NCBI GenBank assembly: GCA_014773175.1
Contig: VXCM01001329.1
Coordinates: forward strand, 79,103 to 143,102
Direction of reading: 5' to 3'
Source: Lucifuga dentata
Lineage: Eukaryota > Chordata > Actinopteri > Ophidiiformes > Bythitidae
Length of the DNA stretch: 64,000 nt
Below the pieces are notes generated by a model. That model saw only the letters and a program-made list of their open reading frames with translations, had not been told where the DNA came from and did not search any database. Positions 23,693-34,689 of the stretch are shown here, piece by piece. Numbering within the stretch: the first letter of the stretch is position 1; each line of letters begins with the position of its first letter. The position numbers were made by a program, and so were the translations under genes.

Positions 23693-25734
23693 TAAAACTA
23701 TCCTGCATCTTCTCTTTTTATGTGTTGAAACTTTCAGTAGGCTTTTTGGGATAAATCAGGAGGTCAAACCAGGTGTTTTTCACAAGCTACCTCATAAAAC
23801 AATACTCCAGGATGCTCCATTATGTAAGAAAAACGTGAAAGTTTCTCCCATTCTTTAAACGAGTTTGAGAAAGAGAGAATTTGATCAAAGCTTAATGGAT
23901 TTGCAGGATCAATTCTGTCCAGAATCACAGACAGACAAATGCCTCCAACTGTCTGAGGTCTGGAGTCAGGTTGGTTTACAGGTAAGTGATGAGAGAGTGA
24001 GTCAAATCTGTTTTAATACACACATAAAAGCACTTTAATCTCAAAGTAAGACCAAAATCTTTCTCCATAATCTACCCTTACTAATGTTTGTCAAATTCTA
24101 GATGAAAAGTTAGTGGCTGATGGCCTGCAATTTGTTTTGCCTGCATGAGTCTTATGATGTTTTTGAGCCTAAACTGTATCATGGGACTGAGTACACGTTT
24201 TTTTTTTTTTGTTTGTTTTTTTGTATAAACTAAAAGCAAGGGCTGCATCCATGAGTGTCGTCTATTAGAAACCTGACCCTCTCTCCACCCAACATCTACT
24301 TTAATTCTCTCTTAACTTGCTAGTTAAATGTAATGTAGATTTACTTGTCAACTTGCTTAATAATTAGCTGCAAATCAAAGAACTGAATGAAGAAATGTCC
24401 TTATGAAACATGAAAAACTGACTTCTTTTCACGCCATGACATTTGTTTACCTCCATACCGTGGCCTATTAATGATTTGCACAAGTGTAAACACACTCACA
24501 TTTTTGGCCAGCACACATACCAGAGGAAACTATTCCAAACCCTCCAAAACTCTTCCAAGCCCAGACGAGGTGTGCATTCCTGGCCAGCTATCAATACAGT
24601 CAGAGGAATCTGAAATTTCATCCGTTTCTACTCCCTCCCCCCCGTTTTCCACTCGACAGCGCTGCCACAGTTTGACTCAACACACACTCCTCTCCTCGAT
24701 CCAGCTTTCACACACAGATGCTCTGTGGATACATTTGTCCACGTGTGTAAGTGTAAACACACAGATTTTGCAATCACAATAATTAGCAGAAATTTAACTG
24801 ATAACTGTATTAATTGGACCTGTAAATTTTACTACTCATCTCATTTTACCACATATAATAATTCAATTCAGAAGTGGTGTTATGAGTTCAGGTAAAATAA
24901 ACCCAAACCTCGACAAGCTAACATTACAAATACATGAGGAAAAAAGATTTATTCCTCACTGTTGTCTTCTCTGGCAGACGTGGTCCTAGTTTATCCAAGC
25001 ACAACAAATCCAGTTCTCGTGAAACGTTTGTAAATTAATTTCCATCTGAACCATCAGCAAGATTAGAGCCAAACTGAAACTAATCATTTGATTTATGCAG
25101 CATTTAGGGAGCAGCCTGGGAGTAAAAACTTCCCAGGCTGAATTCAGGGTAACATGTCCCTCAATACATCAACATCCTGGCTTGTGCAGACACCGTCTGC
25201 TGACTGGAATGATCACCAGGAGTTCGCATTCATCTTCCTAATTTAACAACCAGGTGATGCTCAGATAATAATGAGGGCTTATTTAACTGAGTTCTTCGTA
25301 CGTTTACGGGAAATTTCATACTTACAAACTAAATATGTTTTATGTTTCAAGCACACGGTATGCTAACTTCGAAGAAAACAACCTGTGATTGGGTTCAAAT
25401 TTTAAATCAGTGTTGCATATTTGTTTTTGAACATGTATTGCTTTATTATAATTGCTATTAAAATTATCTCAACACCAACTGAACTAAAACTTTCTGAGAT
25501 TATTTTCACTAAAAATTTATGATACATTCTGGCATTCTGCGATTATCTATGAGTGTTTTTTCCCCCTCGCAAATATTACCACAGTTGATCCCAAAATAGC
25601 ACAAATAAGATGCCAAGTGTGTCACAATTTTTCAGAAAAGCTGCTGCAAATTCAGCTGTTTTTGACTACAATAACCACAAAAACCTCCTGGTGAGATTCA
25701 GAGACAGTTTCTCTGTATTGGAACGTACACTACT
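23693..25734. other. Intron 1 segment without a gene
   Basis: AT-rich intron with a T-run near 24199. A pyrimidine- and CA-rich stretch at 24470-24780 carries a 103-codon open frame of biased composition (Ser/Thr/His) that I do not regard as coding. Confidence 0.6.
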
Positions 25735-25833
25735 AAAACTCCAATGTCTCCAATGCCAGCTGAGACCTGATGGTGTATACAGGAGCTGTATACACCATCA
25801 GGTCTCAGCTGGCATTGGAGACAATGGAGTTTT
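25735..25833. repeat. Near-perfect palindrome (47-bp arms, 5-bp loop)
   Basis: The left arm 25735-25781 and right arm 25787-25833 are reverse complements with one mismatch, separated by 'ggagc'. A short piece of the arm plus loop ('gtatacagctcctg') recurs at 25839-25852. I do not recognise the underlying sequence as a transposon. Confidence 0.93.
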
Positions 25834-26055
25834 ACTTGTATACAGCTCCTGCTTTACACTCGATTCCCCAGATTTCAACAAAAGACAGAGGTGTGAAGGC
25901 CTCAGTATGTTTCAAAAGAACTAGCTCGTACAATGTGGTGCCCAACCATGTTGAAAAGTGATTGGGTTTGTACCTTTTCAGCATGTGCACACGTGATGTC
26001 CATGGTGTGGCGTGAAGCCCGCAATCGACATCGCATGTTAAAACTTATAGCCCGA

Positions 26056-26605
26056 TTAATGGACCATACCTGTGATTTTGCATGTTTGAGCCCAATAAAT
26101 ATAACCCATATACACATTAGGTGACTGACAACCATTTCCCAAACATGCTACTGGAGCAGTAAATATTAGAATTGTTTTTCCTACCTTCCAGACTGTACCT
26201 TCCAGACTTTCCTACCTTCCAGACTTGAAACATGTTTGAGCTAGTCTATCACAGAAAAGAAGACATCTATTACATTTTTTGTTTATCTCCATTCTGTGGC
26301 CGATTATTTAACCAACATGGAGCTGCACAGAATAAAATGTATGTCTCTGTAAGGGAAGAAGAAGAAGATGGCTTTTACCTAGAAATTAAAACAACCATAC
26401 CTTTTACAAATGTGCTAAAGTGTTAGCAGGGGAACACTGAATTTTAAAGTGGGTGTATACCTGAACATTTGCTTTTGAAAGATGATTACGGAATTTAGCA
26501 AAATAGCACAGAAACTAGAATAGTTTTATATTTTGGAAAATGGTTATAGTGTAGGCAAGTATTGATTGGGCCCAAAGAACCAAAATCACCGAAATGATTC
26601 TTTAA
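26056..26605 (-). mobile_element. TTAA-type TIR element, copy 4 (reverse)
   Basis: It opens 'ttaatggaccatacctgtga' and closes 'accgaaatgattctttaa'. Internal landmarks are 'ccaacatggagctgcac', 'gatggcttttacc' and 'gaattttaaagtgggtgta'. At about 26178-26225 the unit 'ctaccttccagact' is repeated three times with small variations, a local slippage expansion peculiar to this copy. Confidence 0.85.
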
Positions 26606-28799
26606 GGAAAAAAAAACTTTTTATTTTATTGTGAATACCATAATTAGATTGAAAATCAGCTGTTTTACACCAAGTGACACATCTAGATTATGCTAAGGTA
26701 AGCCGATTAACTCAAGCACGCTAACTAGAGTTAGCCACATCTGTACACATCTGCTCATCTGATGGACTCTCCCTCTCTGATTAAGAAATGCATCATATTC
26801 AGCAAACGACGGAATCCACAGACATTGATGGAAGTAGTTATTTGAAGAAAAAAGAGAGAAGGAGAGAGAAAATTAAAACCCAATCTACTTTTACACCTCA
26901 ACGCTGCTGGCCAATGGCTGCATGAAGTGGATGTGACTGTCGGTTTGTCCATTTTGGAAAGTTACAAATTTTGGAGGCAAACCCCTTCAAATCCACAGTG
27001 AGACAGGATTTTTCAAACATTAGCAGACGATTTGACATTGGTTTAATTTAAAGCTCACAAGGTCCTCGATTGTCTTGCACAGGAGCATTAAAACATATCC
27101 AAAACTCTGATCAATCTGCAGCCAGCGTTCCGGTCATCTCTGCAGGTAAGCTCTTTTGCCCTTATAAACATGCAGCAACACCATCAATACGCCATCTCGG
27201 TTAATTGAGTAATTTAACAACACTATCATTGAGTTATGCACGCCCACACATACACACACATATACACACAAACCATTAAACTTGGTTTAGAGACAGAGGC
27301 TGGCTTCAGATTGCTGAGTCATCGCTGCAGCGCCAACAGTGCTGCTGTTTCTCCTCATCTGCTCAACTGGAGTTGATGCGTCACACTGGGATCCGTTTTT
27401 TTTTTTTCCTTTAAATGNCTCATCTGCTCAACTGGAGTTGATGCGTCACACTGGGATCCGTTTTTTTTTTTTCCTTTAAATGTGGCCCTAATCTGGAGGG
27501 AGTTTTCCACAGCCGTGCACCACATGAAAGGCATAGGGAGCTTTCATTTTCTTCTCGAGTCCCTTAACCCCAATAAGCAGGGCCGCCCAATGTGCAACAG
27601 TCCAAAAGTCAACTGAAAAACCTAAACGGCTCCCCACGCCTCCGCCTTCCTGTCTTCACACAATGACTATAATGAGAAGCTTTTTTTATTAAGTTGACTT
27701 TATTTGAGGTTGAAACATGATCAACTTTGACTTATGGTCAAAATGATATAGACAGTTACAAAATAAAGCATTTTCTTTATATGTAAAATGGCTGTTTCGC
27801 ACTTGTTTCAGATTATTAGATGGTTTCTCTCTTTTAGGAAACTATTAGGAAGTACAACATATCAAAACAGCCTTACAAACACTTTCACATTTGTTTATCT
27901 CTGGTGCTGCACCTTACAATTTCCTAGATTAGCGGGAGACAATAGCTGGCACTGAGCTGTCAAAAAGCACAATATAAAAGAAAAGTAAAGCAGTAAGCCG
28001 TTCACGCCCTTCGATATAATCACTACTCTACAAAACGTACAACATGAATGCACACTGAGACTAAAACTAATCGCGTCTTTTCTTTAGATTGTCAGTACTC
28101 CTTTAAATTGTCCACGCCAATTATCAGGCCTGTTAGACATAGCTGTCAAACGACTACATTTTTTTCCTGGTTTTTTTTTTTTTTTTTTTTNCTGAGGGAA
28201 AAAAAAAAAAAATCCTACCAACAAACTTCAGATCTTGTTCGCAAACTTGAAGCCGTGCTCATTCATCATTTCTGAAACACGTGCCCTTTGCAAGGGAACA
28301 AACTTGTCCAGCTGTAATTCAAACTAACTCCTGCTAGGACGAGAAAAGTCCAACAAAAGACCCCATAAAGTCACACCTAGACTAAAAGCAGCCTGCCTCG
28401 TCAGCAGAAAACCTCAATGCCTTCAGTTTGACCCACATGACTGTGTTAAATCCACCTATTTGAAGCCTGTTCTTTTGTCCTGAAGGGAGAAAGTGAGGCA
28501 TGCTTAAAACAGACTAATTCATTCAAACTGGAGGATTCCAGTCAAAACATGGTGATGGCCTTTGATGCAGCAAAGACAGACTAATGCATAAGATAAGAGA
28601 GGAATGTGCTTTGGTTTTGTCAGGGAAAATGTAGATATTAGCAATGTCCTTGATGATACAATAAAGCCCAAACCAAATCCTTCAGATATCAGTGAAGTCT
28701 ATGAGTCTAACCCAAGTATAATATTCATCAAATATGTTGTCTGAGCAAGAGAGTTCATTTGTGCTGGTAGAACATCAGAAAGGCAAAGTAAGAGATACG
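26606..28799. other. Intron 1 segment without a gene
   Basis: It contains the 64-bp duplicated join at 27354-27482 and a T-run/n join at 28191. Short CA-type tracts lie near 27240. No exon is seen. Confidence 0.6.
27354..27482. repeat. Direct duplicate flanking a single n (assembly join)
   Basis: Copies 27354-27417 and 27419-27482 are identical over 64 bp, including a 12-T run, with n at 27418 between them. This is best explained as two overlapping contig ends placed side by side. Confidence 0.93.
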
Positions 28800-29264
28800 C
28801 ATTAGAATTGTTTTTTCTACTTTCCAGATTGTCATTGGTTGCAGTTCATTCAAACACACTATTAAAATCAACTTGTAGAGACCTGAAATGTGCTTGAGAT
28901 AAGTAATCCATCACAAACATGACTATTACTTTTTAATCAAAGCAACTTTATTTAACCTGTCCAACACGGATCTGTACCAGGGAATATGGTCTCAAGATAA
29001 GATGGCTTTTACAGAACAATTAAGAATGACGTCCCTTCTACATTAGGGCGTATTGGTTAGCAGACGAAACATTAAATTTTAAGGTGTGTGTACACCCGGA
29101 ACATTTGATTTTTTTTAAAAAATAAATAAATAAATTGCAGGATCAGTGGATTTGGCAAAATAACAGGAAAATTAAAATATAGTTTTATGTTTTGGAAATT
29201 GGTTTTCAGTAACCTAATGTGTGTGCAGGTAGTGTGTGCAAAATCACCAATGTGGTCCTTTAAA
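28800..29264 (-). mobile_element. TTAA-type TIR element, copy 5 (reverse, 5' truncated)
   Basis: The first terminal repeat is missing. The copy begins at 'gcattagaattg', continues 'ctttccagattgtcattggt' and 'ttaaaatcaacttgtagaga', and ends 'aaaatcaccaatgtggtcct' plus 'ttaa'. It contains an AAAT-rich expansion at about 29111-29135. Confidence 0.82.
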
Positions 29265-29475
29265 ATTAGCCTTAATAGTCTATCAACTTGTGCCTGCTTT
29301 TAACTTTAAATGACTATAAACCAGCAGATTTCTGAATGTTTAGCGTAGTATAGATAGTATTTTGGAGCTCTGCCAGTTATATACAGTTTACTAGTAAATA
29401 AGTACAATTTAATACAAAATCCCTCCAAGAAATCCGCATTAGGCGTATAATGTTTAGTTTTGTTGACATGTCTTT

Positions 29476-29844
29476 CAGTGCGTTTACATGCACTATACTC
29501 TATTTTTGTCTGTATACATGGATGGAATTAGTAGGATTCTATTGCTGGATTCTGTCGATTCTGGTTCGCTGAATATACGGTACATGACTTGTTGCTTCAT
29601 CAGCCTACAAGAGGAAGTGCGCCAGTAAATGCAAATGTTTACACCGTTTGTAAATTGTCAGAGTGTTTACATGCTTGAGTAAAGTGACTTGCAACTGCAT
29701 AATCTATTTCTGATACTCAGGGTACACCAATGTTGATTCATGCCAATTCCAATGGAATTAGGGGTGTTTAATTGTTTGAAAATAATCAACTTATTGCCTT
29801 AATGAGATAGGAATCAAAGTTTTAATGTGCGTGTAAATACACTG
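29476..29844 (+). mobile_element. Second TIR family, copy 1 (about 370 bp)
   Basis: It starts 'cagtgcgtttacatgcac' and ends 'gtgcgtgtaaatacactg', which are imperfect inverted repeats. The interior is AT-rich and non-coding, with 'gctgaatatacggtacatga' and 'ttattgccttaatgagatag'. This resembles short fish MITEs with 'gcgtttacatgca' ends. The superfamily cannot be assigned from this copy. A diverged relative lies at about 41535-41865. Confidence 0.7.
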
Positions 29845-30988
29845 GATGTCAGAGAGGAGTTGATCGAATTCTATTAGTAAATTTCTGATTTACTAATATT
29901 CTGTTCCTATCATTAATGCAAACTGTGATGGACAAAATTTTAAACAATATATTCAACGTAACACAGTCAATCAATCTCAGCATGAACTACGGTCTCAAAA
30001 ATTACTACGCCTTTGAATCACACAGGTACAATTTACTGTCTGATGATAAAACATCAATGTATAATGAGTAAAAGGAAAAATCTGCATGTAAATTTACTCG
30101 TTGAATAAAAAGAAAAAAGAAGCTAAATAAGAGTCAGAGGAGGGGAGGTAATAATCATATTGCACGACGGGACGTACACCCGCGTCTGAGCCGGTTTCAG
30201 TGTATTAACACACGACTGGTGATTACTACCAACAAACACACTTGTTTGTCTTTGACTAGGCTAAAGAATTTGGCAGGGCCTCTTGCATTCACTCGGTGGC
30301 TAACGTTTAAAATCACAGCTGGGGGGNGGGGGTGCAGGGCTAAAAGCTAGTCAAAATGTTGTGTTTAACAAGGGCTTTAACTTTTACTGAGTAAAGTACA
30401 TGCCTTAAGAAGTTATGTGCACCTCTGTTAATCTTTTATTCCCTTGTGTAAATTGGGGAATCATAATGACAGAACGATAGTAAAGTTTCATGTCCTTCCA
30501 TTTTTGCTGTGTTTTTATTTTTTGAAATTTTTACTGCCAGACAGAGCCAACAATCTCGGCTTCCTGAAACCAGATAGCAGCTGGAAAACGAGGGAGATGG
30601 CAGATTATTTGTGTACTACAGTGCCTAGGATGCCTTTACACCTTAGATGGAGATAAGTGTTTCACTTAAGTGCTTATTTAGTTCACAAACAAACCAAGCT
30701 GTGGTGATAAGCCTCATGTCTTTGTTGTGCACAGACATGGAGCCCAGGCTGTGGAGCATTTGCTTCAGGAGGCCGGGCAAAACAAGTGTGACTCCGCAGC
30801 GAGCCCTTGACATCCAGCTTGACACAGAGCAGAGCTGAAGCGAGACGTCCGTCCCTGCTGGATTCGATCTGTTACATCGCTCCGACAACCTGCCTTTTAT
30901 CTGCGAGGGTCAAACTGAAGTCAAAGTCGTCGGTAGTGCCTGTGTGATTACAAGCAGATGACAAGACTGCTTGCTTCCTTGGGAAACA

Positions 30989-31035
<47 letters not shown>

Positions 31036-31998
31036 AAAAAAAACAGCGTGGGTTGAGCTGTTGACTCTGGTGAACGTTTAAAAAATGATTTACCTTGCTG
31101 AACGTTTGACCTACTTTTCCCCCTCTGTGTGATGTTGAGATGGTGCAATAAGCATCACCAGATGGCCAGACAAGAGGCATGTGTGTTCAGTGCTGCATTC
31201 CACTTGGTGCTGCATTGACTGCCTGACCTGTACTGTGTACATGAGTTGTGCACATAACCTGCACACACACGCTCACGCGCACCTCCTTTTAAAGCCTCTG
31301 CCTACAATAACAGTCCATCGTGATCGTGTTACATGCCCAGGCAGGGCGCTGTAAACCACCAGCGTACTGTACTTCAGTTTCACACGTGCACTCCGTCTTT
31401 CTGCTGTGTAGTCACAGGTCAGCCTCTTAGTCAGTCAATGAGTCAATCAGAGTTCAAAGCGTTTCCCTCGTGTCCCCGACCACCTGAGCTTGGGCTGAAA
31501 CTTAAAAATATCTGACCTTTCTTGAATCAGAAGCCTAACACGGACAGTCCCGCCCAGCACGCCGCGCCAGGGGGGGGAACCAACAAAACCATGACATCAA
31601 ATGAGTCAAGAGGCTGCTGAGGCAGAGCTATGCAATGAGTGTGAGCAGTAAAAGAGGGGGAGGGGTGCATCAGGGTCAGGAGGTGGAGAGGGAAAAGCAG
31701 GGGGGAGGGGCTGGCTTCATTTTTACATTTTACATTCTAGGTAACACAAATTCCTAGATTTCCAGCATTACAAGGACCTACGAAAGCTGTCAACTCACCA
31801 TTTTCCTAACAGAGTTGATAAAATGTAAACATATCATTGAGGGGAGAAGTGCAGGTTTTTTATTCGCACAAAAAAAACACCTGATGATTTTACGGATTAG
31901 TCCTCTTTCTGATCTGAAACTGCAGTTATGGTGAAATCATCTGGTGTGATCTCACTAAAATGAGCTGAAAGGAAAGAGAAGACTTTTTTTTTCATTAC
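29845..31998. other. Intron 1, 5' segment without a gene
   Basis: It holds a short G-run with n at 30327 and a 49-bp A-rich run at 30995-31043. The sequence from about 31180 to 31700 is more GC-rich and includes 'acgccgcgccagggg', but no open frame or splice signal persuades me of an exon. Confidence 0.6.
30995..31043. repeat. Poly(A) run
   Basis: A continuous A-run broken once by g, without an adjoining recognisable SINE or LINE body. It generates an artificial poly-Phe frame on the minus strand. Confidence 0.95.
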
Positions 31999-32570
31999 CT
32001 TTTAAAAGCCTCCGTGGGGTTCCTCTCGCATTCGCCGGGCTGCAGCGTGCTCTGCACAGCTGGGTCGCGCACCTTCTCCTCATATCCTGGCACCAGCCCG
32101 CTGCGGCAGATCTGAGCCACCAGACCTTGGATGAACCCGCCAACACATAGCGTGTCCGAATCGTCTGCCCGGCAGAAGTGGAAAGCCAGGCTCTGCTGCT
32201 GCAGACCCCGGTGGCTACTCTGGGCCGAGGTNGCCCGGCAGAAGTGGAAAGCCAGGCTCTGCTGCTGCAGACCCCGGTGGCTACTCTGGGCCGAGGTGGG
32301 CCACAGGAGCTCTGTGCACAGTGCAGTCTTCCCACTGCCTGGTCCCCCCACCAACAACACCCCCCAGGATGTACCTCCCTTTGCAGACCCTGCTGTCAAG
32401 CTGCCAGGAATGGATGCACCCCCACTGGGCACCAGCAGGGGCTGTTTGCTGGGAATGTTGTTCACTCCACTCAGGCTGTTGGTTTTCTCCTGAAGGCAGT
32501 GCTGGATCTTATGGAAGACCCACTCCCGGCAGTAAAAGCGTTTTCCCTGCAGCAAACTGGTTTGGGCCAT
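31999..32570 (-). CDS. ankrd50: ANKRD50 first coding exon (start codon, Walker A)
   Basis: This is the N-terminal exon of ANKRD50. ATG at 32570-32568 begins [20 protein letters not shown], which aligns closely with the human N-terminus as I recall it. A Ser/Gly/Pro-rich linker follows, then [15 protein letters not shown], whose GGPGSGKT (residues 75-82 after removing the artefact described here) is a Walker A loop. It continues [20 protein letters not shown] and ends ERNPTEAFK plus the first two bases of Arg169. The donor is AAAAG|GTAATG (GT at 31998-31997). The exon contains a 65-bp direct duplication around an n (32167-32297). This adds exactly 66 bp, so the frame stays open and a false 22-residue repeat of the [20 protein letters not shown] region appears. 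Without it the coding part is 506 nt (168 codons plus 2 nt), which fits the phase of exon 2. Confidence 0.95.
32167..32297. repeat. Direct duplicate flanking n inside ANKRD50 exon
   Basis: Copies 32167-32231 and 32233-32297 are identical over 65 bp with n at 32232. The family protein, as I remember it, has this segment once, so the duplication is an assembly join and not a protein feature. Confidence 0.94.
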
Positions 32571-32782
32571 CGTGATCTAACACTGCTGTCCCACCTATTC
32601 CTCTTCATAGGGGTCCGATCATTCCGCCCCTCACATTTTCAGCTCCAAAACAAGCCGGCTGTAGATCGGAACATCCATTACGTAGGCTTCAAAACGTGCC
32701 TTGTCAGAAAGTGGACCGCAGTTAAGATGTTCACTATGTTTATGTTAAGAAGCCAGAATGCAACTTAGCTCTCATATGAAAA
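32571..32782 (-). other. ankrd50: ANKRD50 5'UTR part of the first coding exon (inferred)
   Basis: Upstream of the start codon the first strong acceptor on the minus strand is GCTCTCTCTTCCTTTCTCAG at 32802-32783, with a long uninterrupted pyrimidine tract. This would start the exon at 32782 and give 212 nt of untranslated leader. A weaker alternative AG lies just upstream (CATCTCTGCAG). This is inference from splice signals only. Confidence 0.55.
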
Positions 32783-34488
32783 CTGAGAAAGGAAGAGAGA
32801 GCTGCAGAGATGGCAAAGCAGGAGCTGAGCTATGGTGTGCTGAAGAATATCTAGGTCAAAATACAAAAGGGAAGTTAAAATTGAGGCTCAAACCATAGAT
32901 TTTCCACCAGCTTTTTCCACAGCTTTCCCATTGGTTGAACCGAGTGCTCCTTGTTATTATGAGTGCATTGCTTTAGCATGGCGCTGGGCATGGCAGGGCA
33001 CCCGGCTCTTGAGTGCATCCACTGGCAAACTTAAGCCACTGCTTGATACAATTAGCCATGGGAGTTACTGATATATTTACGCTGATGCATTTCAGATGCT
33101 AACGGAGGTGACCAAAGCACGTTTCCATTACATTAACACCGAAGAGATTGCCAGGGTAGAGTCAATTTCTCCAATAACATTGTAAGACTGGCTCTTTCCC
33201 TGGAAAATAGAGAGAAAAAATAAAGGCTTAATTAGGGCAAAAATGAAATTAAACATCATGCTCTCTGCTCATGCACATTTAACTATTCTCTGACTAAAGA
33301 CAACAGTTTGTCACTACAAATTATGATGCTAAATGTCATCACAAAGATTTCTGTCGACCTACAAAGTTGTAATGGTGGGTAAATTGAGTTTAGGTGCATT
33401 TATGTTGCTCAGATTATTGCATGGAACTAAATTCTTGGCAAGAGTTTGTCCAGTTTCTCTAGTCTACCTTCTGGTCCCTCTTCCTTCCCATGTGGCTTTA
33501 AATCCCAAACACTCCACATCCGTCCTGGACTGATGGGGTAAAACTAATGGGGATAAAAGTCCAAATAAGAGGACACTTATGAAGTGGAAGATCCCACTCA
33601 AAAATCAGCTTACCAGCTTTTTCAGATGACAGACATCTGAAAGTCTTTGAACTGTGGCATGCATGATTGTCAATGGTTTGATTACAAAGGTATTTTTTGT
33701 TTTGTTTTTTTTAAGGGAAAAAGGTTGAATTCTGACGCTTTTTGACCATCGCTAACTGCTCTTAACAGTTTAATCACCGTTTTATTTACCACTTCATCAC
33801 TGTTCTGTACTGTTTCTCACACACAGGGACCAAATGCAAATATTCCTCAACCTCTCCTGCCAAGAAAAAACGCTCTTGGTGGTTACTTTGTACCGCTGCC
33901 AAATAACAAGCTTTAACCCAGGCTGCAATGCATTTCCACCTCTGTGTTTTTCTAAGGCGCTCAATCCCTCAACCTTCACCTCCAACAGAAAACGCTGGAA
34001 ATAAATGGGCAAAAAAATACATCATGGGTCAGTTTTTCTTTGAGGCGATAGGCGACAAATGACACGAATCACAGGTCTTTTGTATGGCCAGACAAACCTC
34101 ACCCACTTCAGATGGGACACAATTTACACCTCTGGGGCTTTTAGAACCCCGTCAAGACTAGCTAAAAATTTCATGCATTAAAAAACAAAATCCTAGACGT
34201 TAAATGTGCCCTGTGCATTCCGCTGAAACTGTTCCATAAACTTCAATTAAGCCAAATGTGGAGCGTTTCCTCTTATTTTCGACAGTTTCGAACGTCTCTC
34301 GCAGCCTCAAACGGTTTTCCTCTCACCTCTTCCGATTCCTTTTGGTGCTTTTGTTGTGGCTGCTGTCTCCGTATCCAACACCGATTNCCTCTTCCGATTC
34401 CTTTTGGTGCTTTTGTTGTGGCTGCTGTCTCCGTATCCAACACCGATTACGTCCGAAATAAAACCACAGCTTCAGATAAACCACTCAC
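32783..34488 (-). other. ANKRD50 5'UTR intron (inferred)
   Basis: About 1.7 kb between the inferred non-coding exon donor and the inferred acceptor. There are no coding features. It contains the 61-bp duplicated join at 34326-34448 close to its 5' end. Confidence 0.5.
34326..34448. repeat. Direct duplicate flanking a single n (assembly join)
   Basis: Copies 34326-34386 and 34388-34448 are identical over 61 bp with n at 34387. The join lies just inside the inferred first intron, in the CpG-rich promoter region, and would lengthen that intron artificially by 62 bp. Confidence 0.93.
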
Positions 34489-34650
34489 CGAAATTCAAAG
34501 CCGATTTTTCTGCATTTATCCTGCGTTCACCCCTGTCTTTCAGTCGGTGTCTTCCGTCGGTGTCGGCTCCTCCTGGTCCACAAGCCGACTGACTCTCCGC
34601 CTCCAAACACTCATTTCTCTCGCTGCATGTACGGCACACAGCAAGCAGCC
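34489..34650 (-). other. ankrd50: ANKRD50 non-coding first exon (inferred)
   Basis: Minus-strand GC- and CpG-rich sequence downstream of the TATA box, ending in a consensus donor AATTTCG|GTGAGTGG (GT at 34488-34487). The transcription start is placed near 34650 only by its distance from the TATA box. The open frame running across this exon from 34720 starts upstream of the inferred start site and stops just past the donor, so I do not call it a protein. Confidence 0.5.
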
Positions 34651-34654
34651 GCGC

Positions 34655-34685
34655 AAAGCATCCTGGGAAATGGAGTTTTATACCC
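34655..34685 (-). promoter_or_regulatory. ANKRD50 core promoter: TATA box and ZNF143-like motif
   Basis: On the minus strand TATAAAA occupies 34682-34676. It is followed directly by CTCCATTTCCCAGGATGC (34675-34658), which matches the vertebrate promoter element often written ACTACAATTCCCAGCATGC and bound by ZNF143 in mammals. The flanking sequence from about 34250 to 34660 has a high local CpG density. Assignment to ANKRD50 rests on strand, distance and the donor at 34488. Confidence 0.55.
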
Positions 34686-34689
34686 CCTG

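Noticed and set aside
32178..32768. 196-codon plus-strand frame, longest in the window
   Set aside because: It is the antisense shadow of ANKRD50 coding exon 1, lengthened by the duplicated join.
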